Made by a program: the position numbers and the translations under genes. From assembly GCA_019423125.1 (NCBI GenBank), contig JAHZBZ010000001.1:450086-472281 (forward strand): a stretch of DNA of 22,196 nucleotides. The letters are read 5' to 3'. Under the pieces are notes generated by a model. That model saw nothing but the letters and a program-made list of their open reading frames with translations. It did not search any database and was not told the DNA's origin. Below, piece after piece: positions 1 to 6,185 of this stretch; the stretch's first letter is position 1, and every line of letters begins with the position of its first letter. The DNA is from Bacillota bacterium. Its GTDB lineage: Bacteria; Bacillota; Clostridia; Christensenellales; Borkfalkiaceae.

Positions 1-123
1 GCCTTCCGCAAACGCCGCGTCGCCGCTTTCATCGGTCGGCGTGCCTTCTGCGCGACCTGTTGTCTGCCGCACCGTCCTGCCTTCCGCAAGCGCCGCGTCG
101 CCGCTTTCATCGGTCGGCGTGCC
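1..123. repeat. Two near-identical 45-bp direct repeats (1-45 and 79-123), 78-bp period
   Basis: Positions 1-45 and 79-123 are identical except for one base (A at 12, G at 90), so the period is 78 bp or 26 codons. On the minus strand one frame is open through both copies and reads GTPTDESGDAALAEG in the inner copy and GTPTDESGDAAFAEG in the outer. This looks like a hydrophilic acidic repeat of a surface or linker protein that would run off the left edge. A second minus frame is also open, as often happens in GC-rich DNA, and I find no start codon with a ribosome binding site. The repeat is certain; that it is coding is only a possibility. Confidence 0.75.
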
Positions 124-191
124 ACCTGTGTTCTCGTCGGACGGAATGTGCCGCGCGGACACCGCGTATATTGTTTGCCATTTCTGCAAAC

Positions 192-221
192 AGTATACCT
201 CGGCGGCGCGGCTTTTTGCAA
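192..221 (-). promoter_or_regulatory. Candidate leftward sigma-A promoter
   Basis: Read on the minus strand, TTGCAA (221-216) and TATACT (197-192) are separated by 18 bases. This would fire leftward from about position 185 into the repeat-bearing frame at 1-123. The TTGCAA -35 matches those of the two plus-strand promoters at 401 and 1028. No clear start codon with a ribosome binding site follows. Confidence 0.4.
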
Positions 222-263
222 CCTACTCCTGCGAGCGCGGACTACACGCAATTTTTTCCTTCG

Positions 264-299
264 GTAGAGTTTTATTTTTCGACTCTACGGAGAGTAGAG
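264..299. promoter_or_regulatory. Cluster of three GTAGAG half-sites (candidate operator)
   Basis: GTAGAGT (264-270) and ACTCTAC (282-288) form a perfect 7-bp inverted repeat with an 11-base spacer. A third copy, GTAGAG (294-299), pairs with CTCTAC (283-288) over a 5-base spacer. Three alternating half-sites between two outward-facing promoters suggest a protein-binding site. The HTH regulator encoded next door is the obvious candidate, but this is inference. Confidence 0.45.
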
Positions 300-400
300 C
301 GTGGGTTTTGAGCGATACGTATGCCCGTTTTGTGTGCTTTTTTCGGTGCGCGGGGGCAGTGGGGTGAAAAAGTTCGCGCAAAAAAATGTGCGGCAACAGT

Positions 401-428
401 TTGCAACGGAAGCGAAGTGTGATATAAT
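401..428 (+). promoter_or_regulatory. Sigma-A promoter of the XRE regulator, leaderless geometry
   Basis: TTGCAA (401-406), a 16-base spacer and a perfect TATAAT (423-428). The ATG of the regulator at 435 lies 6 bases after the -10 box, where transcription would normally begin. No Shine-Dalgarno sequence precedes it, so the mRNA would start at or next to the A of the start codon. Confidence 0.7.
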
Positions 429-434
429 GGATGC

Positions 435-1016
435 ATGGAAGACGTACGCGCACTCGTCGCGCGCAATCTGACGCAGTGCCGCAAGGCGGCGGGACTGACG
501 CAGTTGCAGGTGGCGGAAAAACTAAATTATTCTGACAAGGCGATCAGCAAGTGGGAGCGCGGCGAAGGTCTGCCCGATCTGCTCGTGCTTTGCGAGCTCG
601 CGCGCCTTTACGGGGTGACGCTCGACTATTTCGTGCACGAACACGCACAGCCGCCCCGTCCCGCAGGCGGAAAGCGCCGCATCCTGGTCTGTGCGATGAG
701 CGTCCTGCTCGTTTGGCTTGTCGCCGTCTGCTGTTTTGCCGTGCTCTTTCTTCTGGACACGGAGGGGCCGCTGTGGCTGGCCTTCGTCTGGGCGCTGCCC
801 GTCACCTTTGTCGTCTGCGTCGTTTTCGCGGGGCTGTGGGGCGGCCGCCGGTTGCGCACGGGCGCGGTGTCGGGGCTCATCTGGACGCTTGCCCTCGCGC
901 TCTGGCTCACCCTTCCGCTCGCGAACGCGTGGATCGTCTTTCCCGTCGCGGTGCCGCTCGAGGCGCTCGCGGTGTTCTGGTTCCTGCTTCGCACGCAAAA
1001 AAACAGAGGGCAATAA
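435..1016 (+). CDS. XRE-family HTH regulator with C-terminal membrane domain
   Basis: The 193-residue protein has a helix-turn-helix domain at residues 5-66. It includes GLTQLQVAEKL followed by the recognition helix SDKAISKWERGEGLPD, ending in LYGVTLDYF, the classic Cro/C1-type pattern common in Bacillota. After a short Pro-rich linker, residues 83-186 form about four membrane segments with a basic tail. The protein would therefore be a membrane-anchored DNA-binding regulator. What it senses is unknown. It starts 6 bases after a perfect -10 box with no ribosome binding site, so a leaderless message is likely. It stands alone, with its own promoter upstream and another promoter after it. The nearby GTAGAG inverted repeats may be its own operator, but that is not shown. 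Confidence 0.88.
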   Translation: MEDVRALVARNLTQCRKAAGLTQLQVAEKLNYSDKAISKWERGEGLPDLLVLCELARLYGVTLDYFVHEHAQPPRPAGGKRRILVCAMSVLLVWLVAVCCFAVLFLLDTEGPLWLAFVWALPVTFVVCVVFAGLWGGRRLRTGAVSGLIWTLALALWLTLPLANAWIVFPVAVPLEALAVFWFLLRTQKNRGQ

Positions 1017-1027
1017 AGGGCGCACGG

Positions 1028-1056
1028 TTGCAAAGACCACGCATTTATGGTATAAT
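1028..1056 (+). promoter_or_regulatory. Sigma-A promoter of the alr gene cluster
   Basis: TTGCAA (1028-1033), a 17-base spacer and a perfect TATAAT (1051-1056). Transcription would begin near 1063, leaving a leader of about 58 bases before the start codon at 1121. It probably drives the closely packed run of genes that extends to 6185. Confidence 0.75.
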
Positions 1057-1120
1057 ATTTAAAATTCGTTCCCGTTTTTTCTTTCCCCGCATATATTGAA
1101 AAAAGCGGAGGGAAAGAAAA

Positions 1121-2125
1121 ATGCAGGCGAACAGGGTCGTCATTCATCTGGACAGGATCCGTTCCAACGCGCGCGCTCTCGCCGCGCGCACGGACGCGCC
1201 GCTGTGTGCGGTCGTGAAGGCGGACGGTTACGGGCACGGCGGGGCGGAAGTCGCCCGCGCCCTTTCGGGCACGGCGTCGAGTTTTGCCGTCTCTCTCGTG
1301 GAAGAGGGCGCGCGCCTGCGCCATGCGGGTATCGGCGAGGACATCCTCGTTCTCACGCCCGCGCTCAGCGAGGAAGAAGTGTTGCGCGGCGCATGGCACC
1401 GCCTGATCTTCACGGTCGGGGACGGTGCGGATTATGCGCTTCTTCGCCGCGTCTGCCTGCGCGAGGGGCTGTGCGTGCGCTGTCATCTCAAGCTCAACAC
1501 GGGCATGAACCGCTACGGTTTTTCGCCCGCCGCATTTTCGCGCTTCCTCTCGGGGAAGTTTTCGGACAACGTCTTCGTCGAAGGCGTGTATTCTCATTTT
1601 TATGCGCCTGCCGATCCCGCGCGCACGCGCGCGCAGTTCGAGCTGTTCGGGCGGATGTCCGTCCGCGCCGAGCGCACCTTCGGAAAGCTGTGCAGGCACA
1701 TCGCCGCCACGGGCGGCATTCTCGCGGACGCGCGGTACGGGCTGGACCTCGTGCGTCCGGGCATCGGGCTGTACGGGTATCTTCCCGACGGCTTTTCTCT
1801 TCCTTCGCTTTCTCCCGCGATGGAGGTGTACGCGCAGATCGTCTGCGCCCGCCGTGCGCAGGGCGGCGGCTTCGGCTACCGCGTGCGGCAGGGGGAGTCG
1901 CGCATCGTCGCGCTCCGCGCAGGCTATGCGGACGGCTTTTTCCGCGCGGGCAGTGCGGGCGCGTGCTGTATGGACGCCACCCTTCTTTGCGGCACGGGCA
2001 GAAAATACGGGGAGGTATGCCTCCTCTCGGACGCGGACGCGGCGGCGCGCGCGGCGTCCACCATCAGTTACGAAGTGCTCGCCGCGGTCGGCAGGCGGGC
2101 GGAGAGGGTCTATGCAGACGGATAA
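1121..2125 (+). CDS. alr: Alanine racemase (PLP-dependent)
   Basis: This enzyme interconverts L- and D-alanine in the cytoplasm and supplies D-alanine for peptidoglycan. The N-terminal barrel carries AVVKADGYGHG, with Lys33 as the predicted PLP lysine. It is followed by LKLNTGMNRYGF and by GLDLVRPGIGLYG, which contacts the cofactor phosphate. The second catalytic residue, Tyr, is probably Tyr253 in GGFGYR, ahead of RAGYADGF. The C-terminus ends in YEVLAAVGRRAERVY, the usual closing motif. At 334 residues it is shorter than the typical 370-390; the shortening is mostly in the C-terminal beta domain. GGAGG at 1107-1111 lies 9 bases before the ATG. It is the first gene of its cluster and overlaps the next by 14 bases. 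Confidence 0.93.
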   Translation: MQANRVVIHLDRIRSNARALAARTDAPLCAVVKADGYGHGGAEVARALSGTASSFAVSLVEEGARLRHAGIGEDILVLTPALSEEEVLRGAWHRLIFTVGDGADYALLRRVCLREGLCVRCHLKLNTGMNRYGFSPAAFSRFLSGKFSDNVFVEGVYSHFYAPADPARTRAQFELFGRMSVRAERTFGKLCRHIAATGGILADARYGLDLVRPGIGLYGYLPDGFSLPSLSPAMEVYAQIVCARRAQGGGFGYRVRQGESRIVALRAGYADGFFRAGSAGACCMDATLLCGTGRKYGEVCLLSDADAAARAASTISYEVLAAVGRRAERVYADG

Positions 2126-2669
2126 AAACGCCCTGCGCGCGCAGATGAAGGCGCTGCGCGCACAGGCAGAGGACAGGCCTTCACGGGATGTCCTGCTCGC
2201 GGAAAACCTGTTCGCGCTCGCGCAGGTGCGCGCGGCAAAGAGCGTCTTTTTATACAATTCCTTCGGTACGGAAGCGGACACGTCGCGCATCCTTTTGCGC
2301 CTTCTTGCCGAGGGCAAGCGCGTCCTGTTCCCGCGCGTGGACGGGCGGGACATGGTCGCCGTTCCCTACGGCGGCGGCTGGCGGAAGGGCGCCTTCGGCA
2401 TAGAAGAACCGCTCGGCGAGCGGGCGGAAGAGGAAGCGGAGCTCTGCGTTCTGCCCCTCCTTGCGGCGGACGAGCAGTTTCACCGCCTCGGCTACGGCGG
2501 CGGGTTTTACGATCGGTATCTCTCCCGTCCCGAAACCGAGGGGATGTTCCGCGTGGGGCTGTGCTACGACTTTCAGCTCCTTCCGCACATCGTGAGCGAA
2601 GCGCACGACGTCTTGCTGGACGCGATCGTCACCGACCGCCGCGTGCTGGTGCGCGGAGGCGAGCGGTGA
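2112..2669 (+). CDS. 5-formyltetrahydrofolate cyclo-ligase family protein
   Basis: The 185-residue protein belongs to the 5-FTHF cyclo-ligase (MTHFS) family, which uses ATP to convert 5-formyl-THF to 5,10-methenyl-THF and so recycles a storage folate. The N-terminus has the basic helix DKNALRAQMKALR. The strongest motif is the ATP/folate-binding RLGYGGGFYDRYL near residues 125-137. The tail VLLDAIVTD is also typical. The segment before RLGYGGG is a little shorter than usual (QFHRLGYGG in place of FDxxGxRLGYGxG). GGAG at 2101-2104, inside the end of alr, is the ribosome binding site. The overlap with alr suggests translational coupling. Confidence 0.9.
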   Translation: MQTDKNALRAQMKALRAQAEDRPSRDVLLAENLFALAQVRAAKSVFLYNSFGTEADTSRILLRLLAEGKRVLFPRVDGRDMVAVPYGGGWRKGAFGIEEPLGERAEEEAELCVLPLLAADEQFHRLGYGGGFYDRYLSRPETEGMFRVGLCYDFQLLPHIVSEAHDVLLDAIVTDRRVLVRGGER

Positions 2670-3289
2670 ACGGCCTTGCGTCTTTGCTCCTTCGCGCCGC
2701 GCTCGAATACGTCCGCAGGGCGGCGACGCCCTTTCTTCTTTCGATGCTCTGCGGCTTTGCGATGCTCTCGGTGTCTCTTTGCGGGAGCGCGGCCTCCCGC
2801 GTCGTCCTGCTTTCCGTCGGGCTTTGTGCGACGTATGCAGCGGCGTTTCTCGCGCTGTATTCGGAGGGCGGGCGCGCGATGCGCATGAAGCGGCGCGGGG
2901 AACTTCGCCGCGCGGACAAGCCCGAGTGCGCAGACGCGCGCGACGGAAGATATCACATCTGCAGGGAATACCGCCCGTATAAAGGCGCGGTCATAGGCAT
3001 ACTCGCCTGTCTTCTGCCCGCGGCGCTCGCGCCGGCGGCAGGGGATTTCACCTCCCGCCTTGTGCTGTTGCTCGCGGCGGGCTGGGCGTATCTTCCCGCA
3101 CTCGCCCTTTCAAACGGTTTCGGCGGGACGGGCGTTTATTCGCTCGCATCGGCGTCCGCGTCGGGGCAGTATCTGAGTCTCGTCCCGATGGCGGCGTTTG
3201 CGGCAGTCTGTGCCGCCGCGTACGTCCTGGGCGGTCGGCGTGCGCGCGCCGCAGGAGCGGGGCGCGGCAAAGGAGTCATGGAAAAGTGA
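2666..3289 (+). CDS. Membrane protein of unknown function, about five transmembrane segments
   Basis: I do not recognise this 207-residue protein. I place the start at GTG 2666, which overlaps the previous stop codon and follows GGAGG at 2655-2659 with 6 bases between. Hydrophobic segments lie near residues 20-42, 45-66, 108-126, 130-150 and 168-190. A strongly basic soluble loop (about 67-107, containing MRMKRRGELRRADK) sits between the second and third. By the positive-inside rule that loop should be cytoplasmic. The C-terminus is short, basic and Ala/Gly-rich. It overlaps rsmD by four bases (GTGA), so it is part of the same operon, but its neighbours do not reveal a function. No known catalytic motif is visible. 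Confidence 0.75.
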   Translation: MNGLASLLLRAALEYVRRAATPFLLSMLCGFAMLSVSLCGSAASRVVLLSVGLCATYAAAFLALYSEGGRAMRMKRRGELRRADKPECADARDGRYHICREYRPYKGAVIGILACLLPAALAPAAGDFTSRLVLLLAAGWAYLPALALSNGFGGTGVYSLASASASGQYLSLVPMAAFAAVCAAAYVLGGRRARAAGAGRGKGVMEK

Positions 3290-3816
3290 GGATCATAGCA
3301 GGAAAATACCGCGGCAGGGTGCTCGCGGGCTTCAAGGGGAAGGACATCCGCCCGACGGCGGACCGTGTCAAGGAATCCCTGTTCAACATACTCGCGCCCG
3401 AGATCCACGGGGCGAACCTTCTCGATCTGTTCTGCGGGAGCGGGAGCGTCGGGCTGGAAGCGCTCTCGCGCGGAGCGGACTATGTCGTGTTCAACGACGC
3501 GTCGCGGGAGAGCCTTGCCGTATTGCAGAAAAATCTCGACCTTCTCCGCGTCAAGGCGAAGGTTTACAACATGGATTTCCGCGCTCTGCTCGAGAGCATC
3601 GATATCACCTTCGACATCATCTTTCTCGACCCGCCGTACAAGAGCGACGCGGGCGAACAGGCGCTGGAGATCATCGCGCGGCGCGGGCTTCTCAACACGG
3701 GCGGCGTCGCGGTGCTCGAGAGCGACAGACCCTTCGAGGGGAGCGCGCACGGACTGGTGCGCTACGACGAGCGCAAATACGGTATCACATACCTCACATT
3801 TTTCTCGCCCGACTGA
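3286..3816 (+). CDS. rsmD: 16S rRNA (guanine(966)-N2)-methyltransferase
   Basis: RsmD transfers a methyl group from S-adenosylmethionine to G966 of 16S rRNA in the assembling small subunit. The 176-residue length matches the family. It opens with MRIIAGKYRGRVL and DIRPTADRVKESLFNIL, the family signature. The SAM-binding motif LLDLFCGSGSVGLEA lies around residues 45-60. The catalytic motif IFLDPPY, about residues 112-118, is of the (D/N)PPY type used for exocyclic amino groups. The start is GTG 3286 with AAAGGAG (3269-3275) upstream. An ATG at 3278 is in the frame of the preceding gene and is not a start. RsmD is often next to coaD in bacteria, as here. Confidence 0.95.
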   Translation: MRIIAGKYRGRVLAGFKGKDIRPTADRVKESLFNILAPEIHGANLLDLFCGSGSVGLEALSRGADYVVFNDASRESLAVLQKNLDLLRVKAKVYNMDFRALLESIDITFDIIFLDPPYKSDAGEQALEIIARRGLLNTGGVAVLESDRPFEGSAHGLVRYDERKYGITYLTFFSPD

Positions 3817-3831
3817 GGCAAAGGAGACGCC

Positions 3832-4338
3832 ATGAAAAAATGTCTGTTCGCGGGTACGTTCGACCCGCCGACGCTCGGTCACAAGGACATCGTGCTCAAA
3901 TGTCTTGAACTGTTCGACGAGGTGATCGTCGCCATCCTGATCAACCCGAACAAGCGCCCGCTCTTTAAGGTGGAGGAGCGTCTGTGCATGCTCAAAAAGG
4001 TGTTTGCCGCCTATCCGAACGTGCGCGTCCTCTCCTACGACGGCCTGACCGTCGACCTTCTTCGCAAGGAGAACGTCCGTTTTTACGTGCGCGGCATCCG
4101 CAACGGCACCGATTACGATTACGAGGCGCAGCTCAATTTCATCAACGTCGACATGTACAAGGACATGATCACGCTGTTTTTCCCCACCCGCCAGGAGTTT
4201 CTGCACATCAGCTCGGGGCTGGTCAAGGACGCGCTGCGCTTTGACAAAAACGTGGACAAATACATTCCCGAGGAGATACGGGAGGATCTGAAACAATACA
4301 TGCAAGAGGCAAAAAAAGAGGCAAAAAAAGATGTTTAA
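3832..4338 (+). CDS. coaD: Pantetheine-phosphate adenylyltransferase
   Basis: CoaD joins ATP and 4'-phosphopantetheine to give dephospho-CoA, the penultimate step of coenzyme A synthesis. The nucleotidyltransferase motif is seen at the N-terminus as AGTFDPPTLGHKD, with the T/HxGH pattern TLGH near residue 18. YVRGIRNGTDYDYEAQLNF near residue 90 carries the substrate-binding arginines. EFLHISSGLVKD corresponds to the family's ISSS/T region. The length of 168 residues is normal. AAAGGAG lies 5 bases before the ATG. The C-terminus is a Lys/Glu-rich tail (QEAKKEAKKDV) encoded by two A7 runs. The gene overlaps the DAHP synthase gene by 8 bases. Confidence 0.95.
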   Translation: MKKCLFAGTFDPPTLGHKDIVLKCLELFDEVIVAILINPNKRPLFKVEERLCMLKKVFAAYPNVRVLSYDGLTVDLLRKENVRFYVRGIRNGTDYDYEAQLNFINVDMYKDMITLFFPTRQEFLHISSGLVKDALRFDKNVDKYIPEEIREDLKQYMQEAKKEAKKDV

Positions 4339-5356
4339 AAGAGAAGAACGCATTCCTTCGGCGGAGGAGATCCTCGAAAGTCTCCCGCTTCCGCCCGAAC
4401 TGAAAAAGATCAAGGCGGAGCGCGACCGACTCGCGTCGCAGGTCATCCGCGGCGAAACGGACAAGATCCTGCTCATCATCGGGCCCTGTTCGGCGCACGA
4501 GAGCAAGCCCGTGCTCGACTATGTGGAGCGGCTGGGAAGGCTCAGCGAAAAGGTCAGCGACAAGATCGTCGTCGTGCCGCGCATCTACACGAACAAGCCG
4601 CGCACCAAGGGCGTGGGATACAAGGGGATGTTCACCCAGCCCGATCCCAAGAGCAAGGAGGACATTTTAAAGGGCATCCTGACCATCCGTCAGCTGCACA
4701 TCGACGCGATCGGTGCGAGCGGACTTTCGGCGGCGGACGAGATGCTCTATCCCGAAAACTATGCCTATGTCGAGGACCTGCTCACTTATATCGCGATCGG
4801 CGCGCGCTCGAGCGAGAACCAGATGCACAGGCTCGTCTCCAGCGGCATCGACCTGCCCGTCGGCATCAAAAACCCGATGAGCGGTTCCATTCCCGTCCTG
4901 CTCAACTCCATCTATGCGGCGCAGAGCGGCGGACAGGTATTCAAATACCAGAATTATCAGGTCCGCACGACGGGCAACGAGCTCGCCCACGCCGTCCTGC
5001 GCGGCGCGGTGGACGGCTACGGCAACGACATCCCGAATTTCCATTACGAGACGGTGATGAAGGTCATCGAGGGATATTCCAAGACGGGGCTCAAGCATCC
5101 CGCCATCGTGATAGACGCCAATCACTCCAACTCGGGCAAGCAGTTCCGCCAGCAGATCCGCATCGTCGAAGAGGTGCTCAACAACCGCCTCTACGACGCC
5201 GACTTCAAAAAATACGTCAAGGGCTTCATGATCGAGAGCTTTCTCGAAGAAGGCTGTCAGAAAGAGGACGTCGTGTACGGCAAGTCCATCACCGATCCCT
5301 GCCTCGGCTGGGCGGACACGGAGCGGCTGGTGCTCGACATCGCGGACAAGATCTGA
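4331..5356 (+). CDS. aroF: 3-deoxy-7-phosphoheptulonate (DAHP) synthase, AroF/AroG/AroH-type
   Basis: This enzyme condenses phosphoenolpyruvate and erythrose 4-phosphate, the first step of the shikimate pathway. The 341-residue protein shows the class I-alpha (E. coli AroFGH-like) signatures. These are LLIIGPCSAH near residue 50, VVPRIYTNKPRTKGVGYKG near 82-100, an IGARSSENQ segment, PVGIKNPMSG, DANHSNSGK and SITDPCLGW close to the end. Metal and substrate residues in GPCSAH, DANHS and TDPCLGW are all present. The N-terminal extension of about 40 residues is the part that carries feedback regulation in this class. AGAGG at 4317-4321 precedes the ATG by 9 bases and lies inside coaD. The next gene, pheA, acts later in the same pathway, which fits a phenylalanine-directed isoenzyme, though which amino acid inhibits it cannot be read here. 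Confidence 0.93.
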   Translation: MFKREERIPSAEEILESLPLPPELKKIKAERDRLASQVIRGETDKILLIIGPCSAHESKPVLDYVERLGRLSEKVSDKIVVVPRIYTNKPRTKGVGYKGMFTQPDPKSKEDILKGILTIRQLHIDAIGASGLSAADEMLYPENYAYVEDLLTYIAIGARSSENQMHRLVSSGIDLPVGIKNPMSGSIPVLLNSIYAAQSGGQVFKYQNYQVRTTGNELAHAVLRGAVDGYGNDIPNFHYETVMKVIEGYSKTGLKHPAIVIDANHSNSGKQFRQQIRIVEEVLNNRLYDADFKKYVKGFMIESFLEEGCQKEDVVYGKSITDPCLGWADTERLVLDIADKI

Positions 5357-5369
5357 AAGGAGGGGACGC

Positions 5370-6185
5370 ATGCAGGCAACCGAAAAAAAGGGAGTCGCCT
5401 ATCTCGGCCCCGAGGGCAGTTATTCCCATCTCGCGGCGCAAAAGCTCTGCCCCGACAGGCAGGGCATTCCCTGCCACAGCTTTGCGCTCGCCGTGAACGC
5501 CCTTCTCTCCGGCGAGGCGGATGCGGCGGTGCTCCCTGTGGAAAACACCCTGCAGGGCGCCGTGACGCAGAACCTCGACCTTCTCTATGCGAATCCCGAC
5601 CTGTACGCGGTGCGGGAGTATCTTCTCCCCATCGAGCACAGGCTCATCGTTCCCGAGGGCACTTCGCTTTCGGACGTGCGCACCGTCTATTCGCATCAGC
5701 AGGCGATCCTGCAATGCGGCGGTTTCCTCGCGCGCGAGCTTCCCGAAGCGGACATCGTGTGCACCGACTCCACCGCGGCGAGCCTCTTGCACATCGCGGG
5801 CAAGGGGGATGCGGGCATCGTCGGCTCGCACATCGTGCGCAAGGGCTTTTGTTTTATCGGCGGGAACATCGCCGACGAGAGCAAGAACTTCACGCACTTT
5901 CTTCTCGTCAAAAAGGGAAAAGAGCACCTGCCCGCGCACGGTGACCGCGTATACTTTGCGGCGACTTGTCCGCACGAGCCGGGCTCTCTTCTCAAAATGC
6001 TTCAGATCCTCTCGGTGTACGATCTGAACATGACAAAGATCGAATCGCGCCCCATCAAGAACAGTCCGGGCGCCTATTGCTTTTTCGTGGAATTCGAGGG
6101 GGACGTCGCGGCGAAAAACGTTCGTTCCGCGCTCGACCGCCTTGCAGAATTTACCATGAACTTCAAACTTCTCGGCGTCTACTGA
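5370..6185 (+). CDS. pheA: Prephenate dehydratase with ACT domain
   Basis: It converts prephenate to phenylpyruvate, committing the shikimate branch to phenylalanine. The 271-residue protein is a stand-alone dehydratase without a chorismate mutase domain. The catalytic domain, about residues 8-185, contains YLGPEGSYSH, ADAAVLPVENTLQGAV and CTDSTAASL. The ACT regulatory domain, about 193-270, has HEPGSLLKML and KIESRPIK, the motifs that bind phenylalanine. The family's near-invariant catalytic TRF triplet is THF here (Thr175-His176-Phe177 in KNFTHFLLV). The Thr is kept but the Arg is His, encoded CAC. AAAGGAGG at 5356-5363 is a strong ribosome binding site. The gene is 13 bases after aroF, and its stop overlaps the end of the opposing gene by 7 bases. 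Confidence 0.92.
   Translation: MQATEKKGVAYLGPEGSYSHLAAQKLCPDRQGIPCHSFALAVNALLSGEADAAVLPVENTLQGAVTQNLDLLYANPDLYAVREYLLPIEHRLIVPEGTSLSDVRTVYSHQQAILQCGGFLARELPEADIVCTDSTAASLLHIAGKGDAGIVGSHIVRKGFCFIGGNIADESKNFTHFLLVKKGKEHLPAHGDRVYFAATCPHEPGSLLKMLQILSVYDLNMTKIESRPIKNSPGAYCFFVEFEGDVAAKNVRSALDRLAEFTMNFKLLGVY

Larger units (their letters stand above)
124..434. other. Intergenic region between two outward-facing promoters
   Basis: I find no convincing gene here. The open frames crossing it are short, low in complexity and lack ribosome binding sites. It holds a minus-strand promoter candidate (192-221), a cluster of GTAGAG half-sites (264-299), an 8-bp palindrome ATACGTAT (315-322) and the promoter of the regulator gene (401-428). 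It is richer in A and T than the genes around it, as expected for a regulatory region. Confidence 0.6.

Noticed and set aside
1..123. CRISPR-like repeat
   Set aside because: Only two copies with a 33-bp gap, a 45-bp repeat without the usual short palindrome, and no cas genes in the window.
41..367. Plus-strand open frames in the left intergenic region
   Set aside because: No ribosome binding site, Cys/Arg/Ser-rich composition and no known motif; they cross the repeat and the promoter-like elements.
626..2353. A 575-codon open frame on the minus strand
   Set aside because: Antisense to the XRE regulator, alr and the cyclo-ligase gene, and it crosses two strong plus-strand promoter regions; Arg-rich composition indicates a shadow frame.
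4311..4330. Two A7 runs at the end of coaD as a possible frameshift or slippage site
   Set aside because: A -1 shift would not enter the frame of the next gene, which already has its own start and ribosome binding site. The runs simply encode the Lys-rich tail EAKKEAKK.
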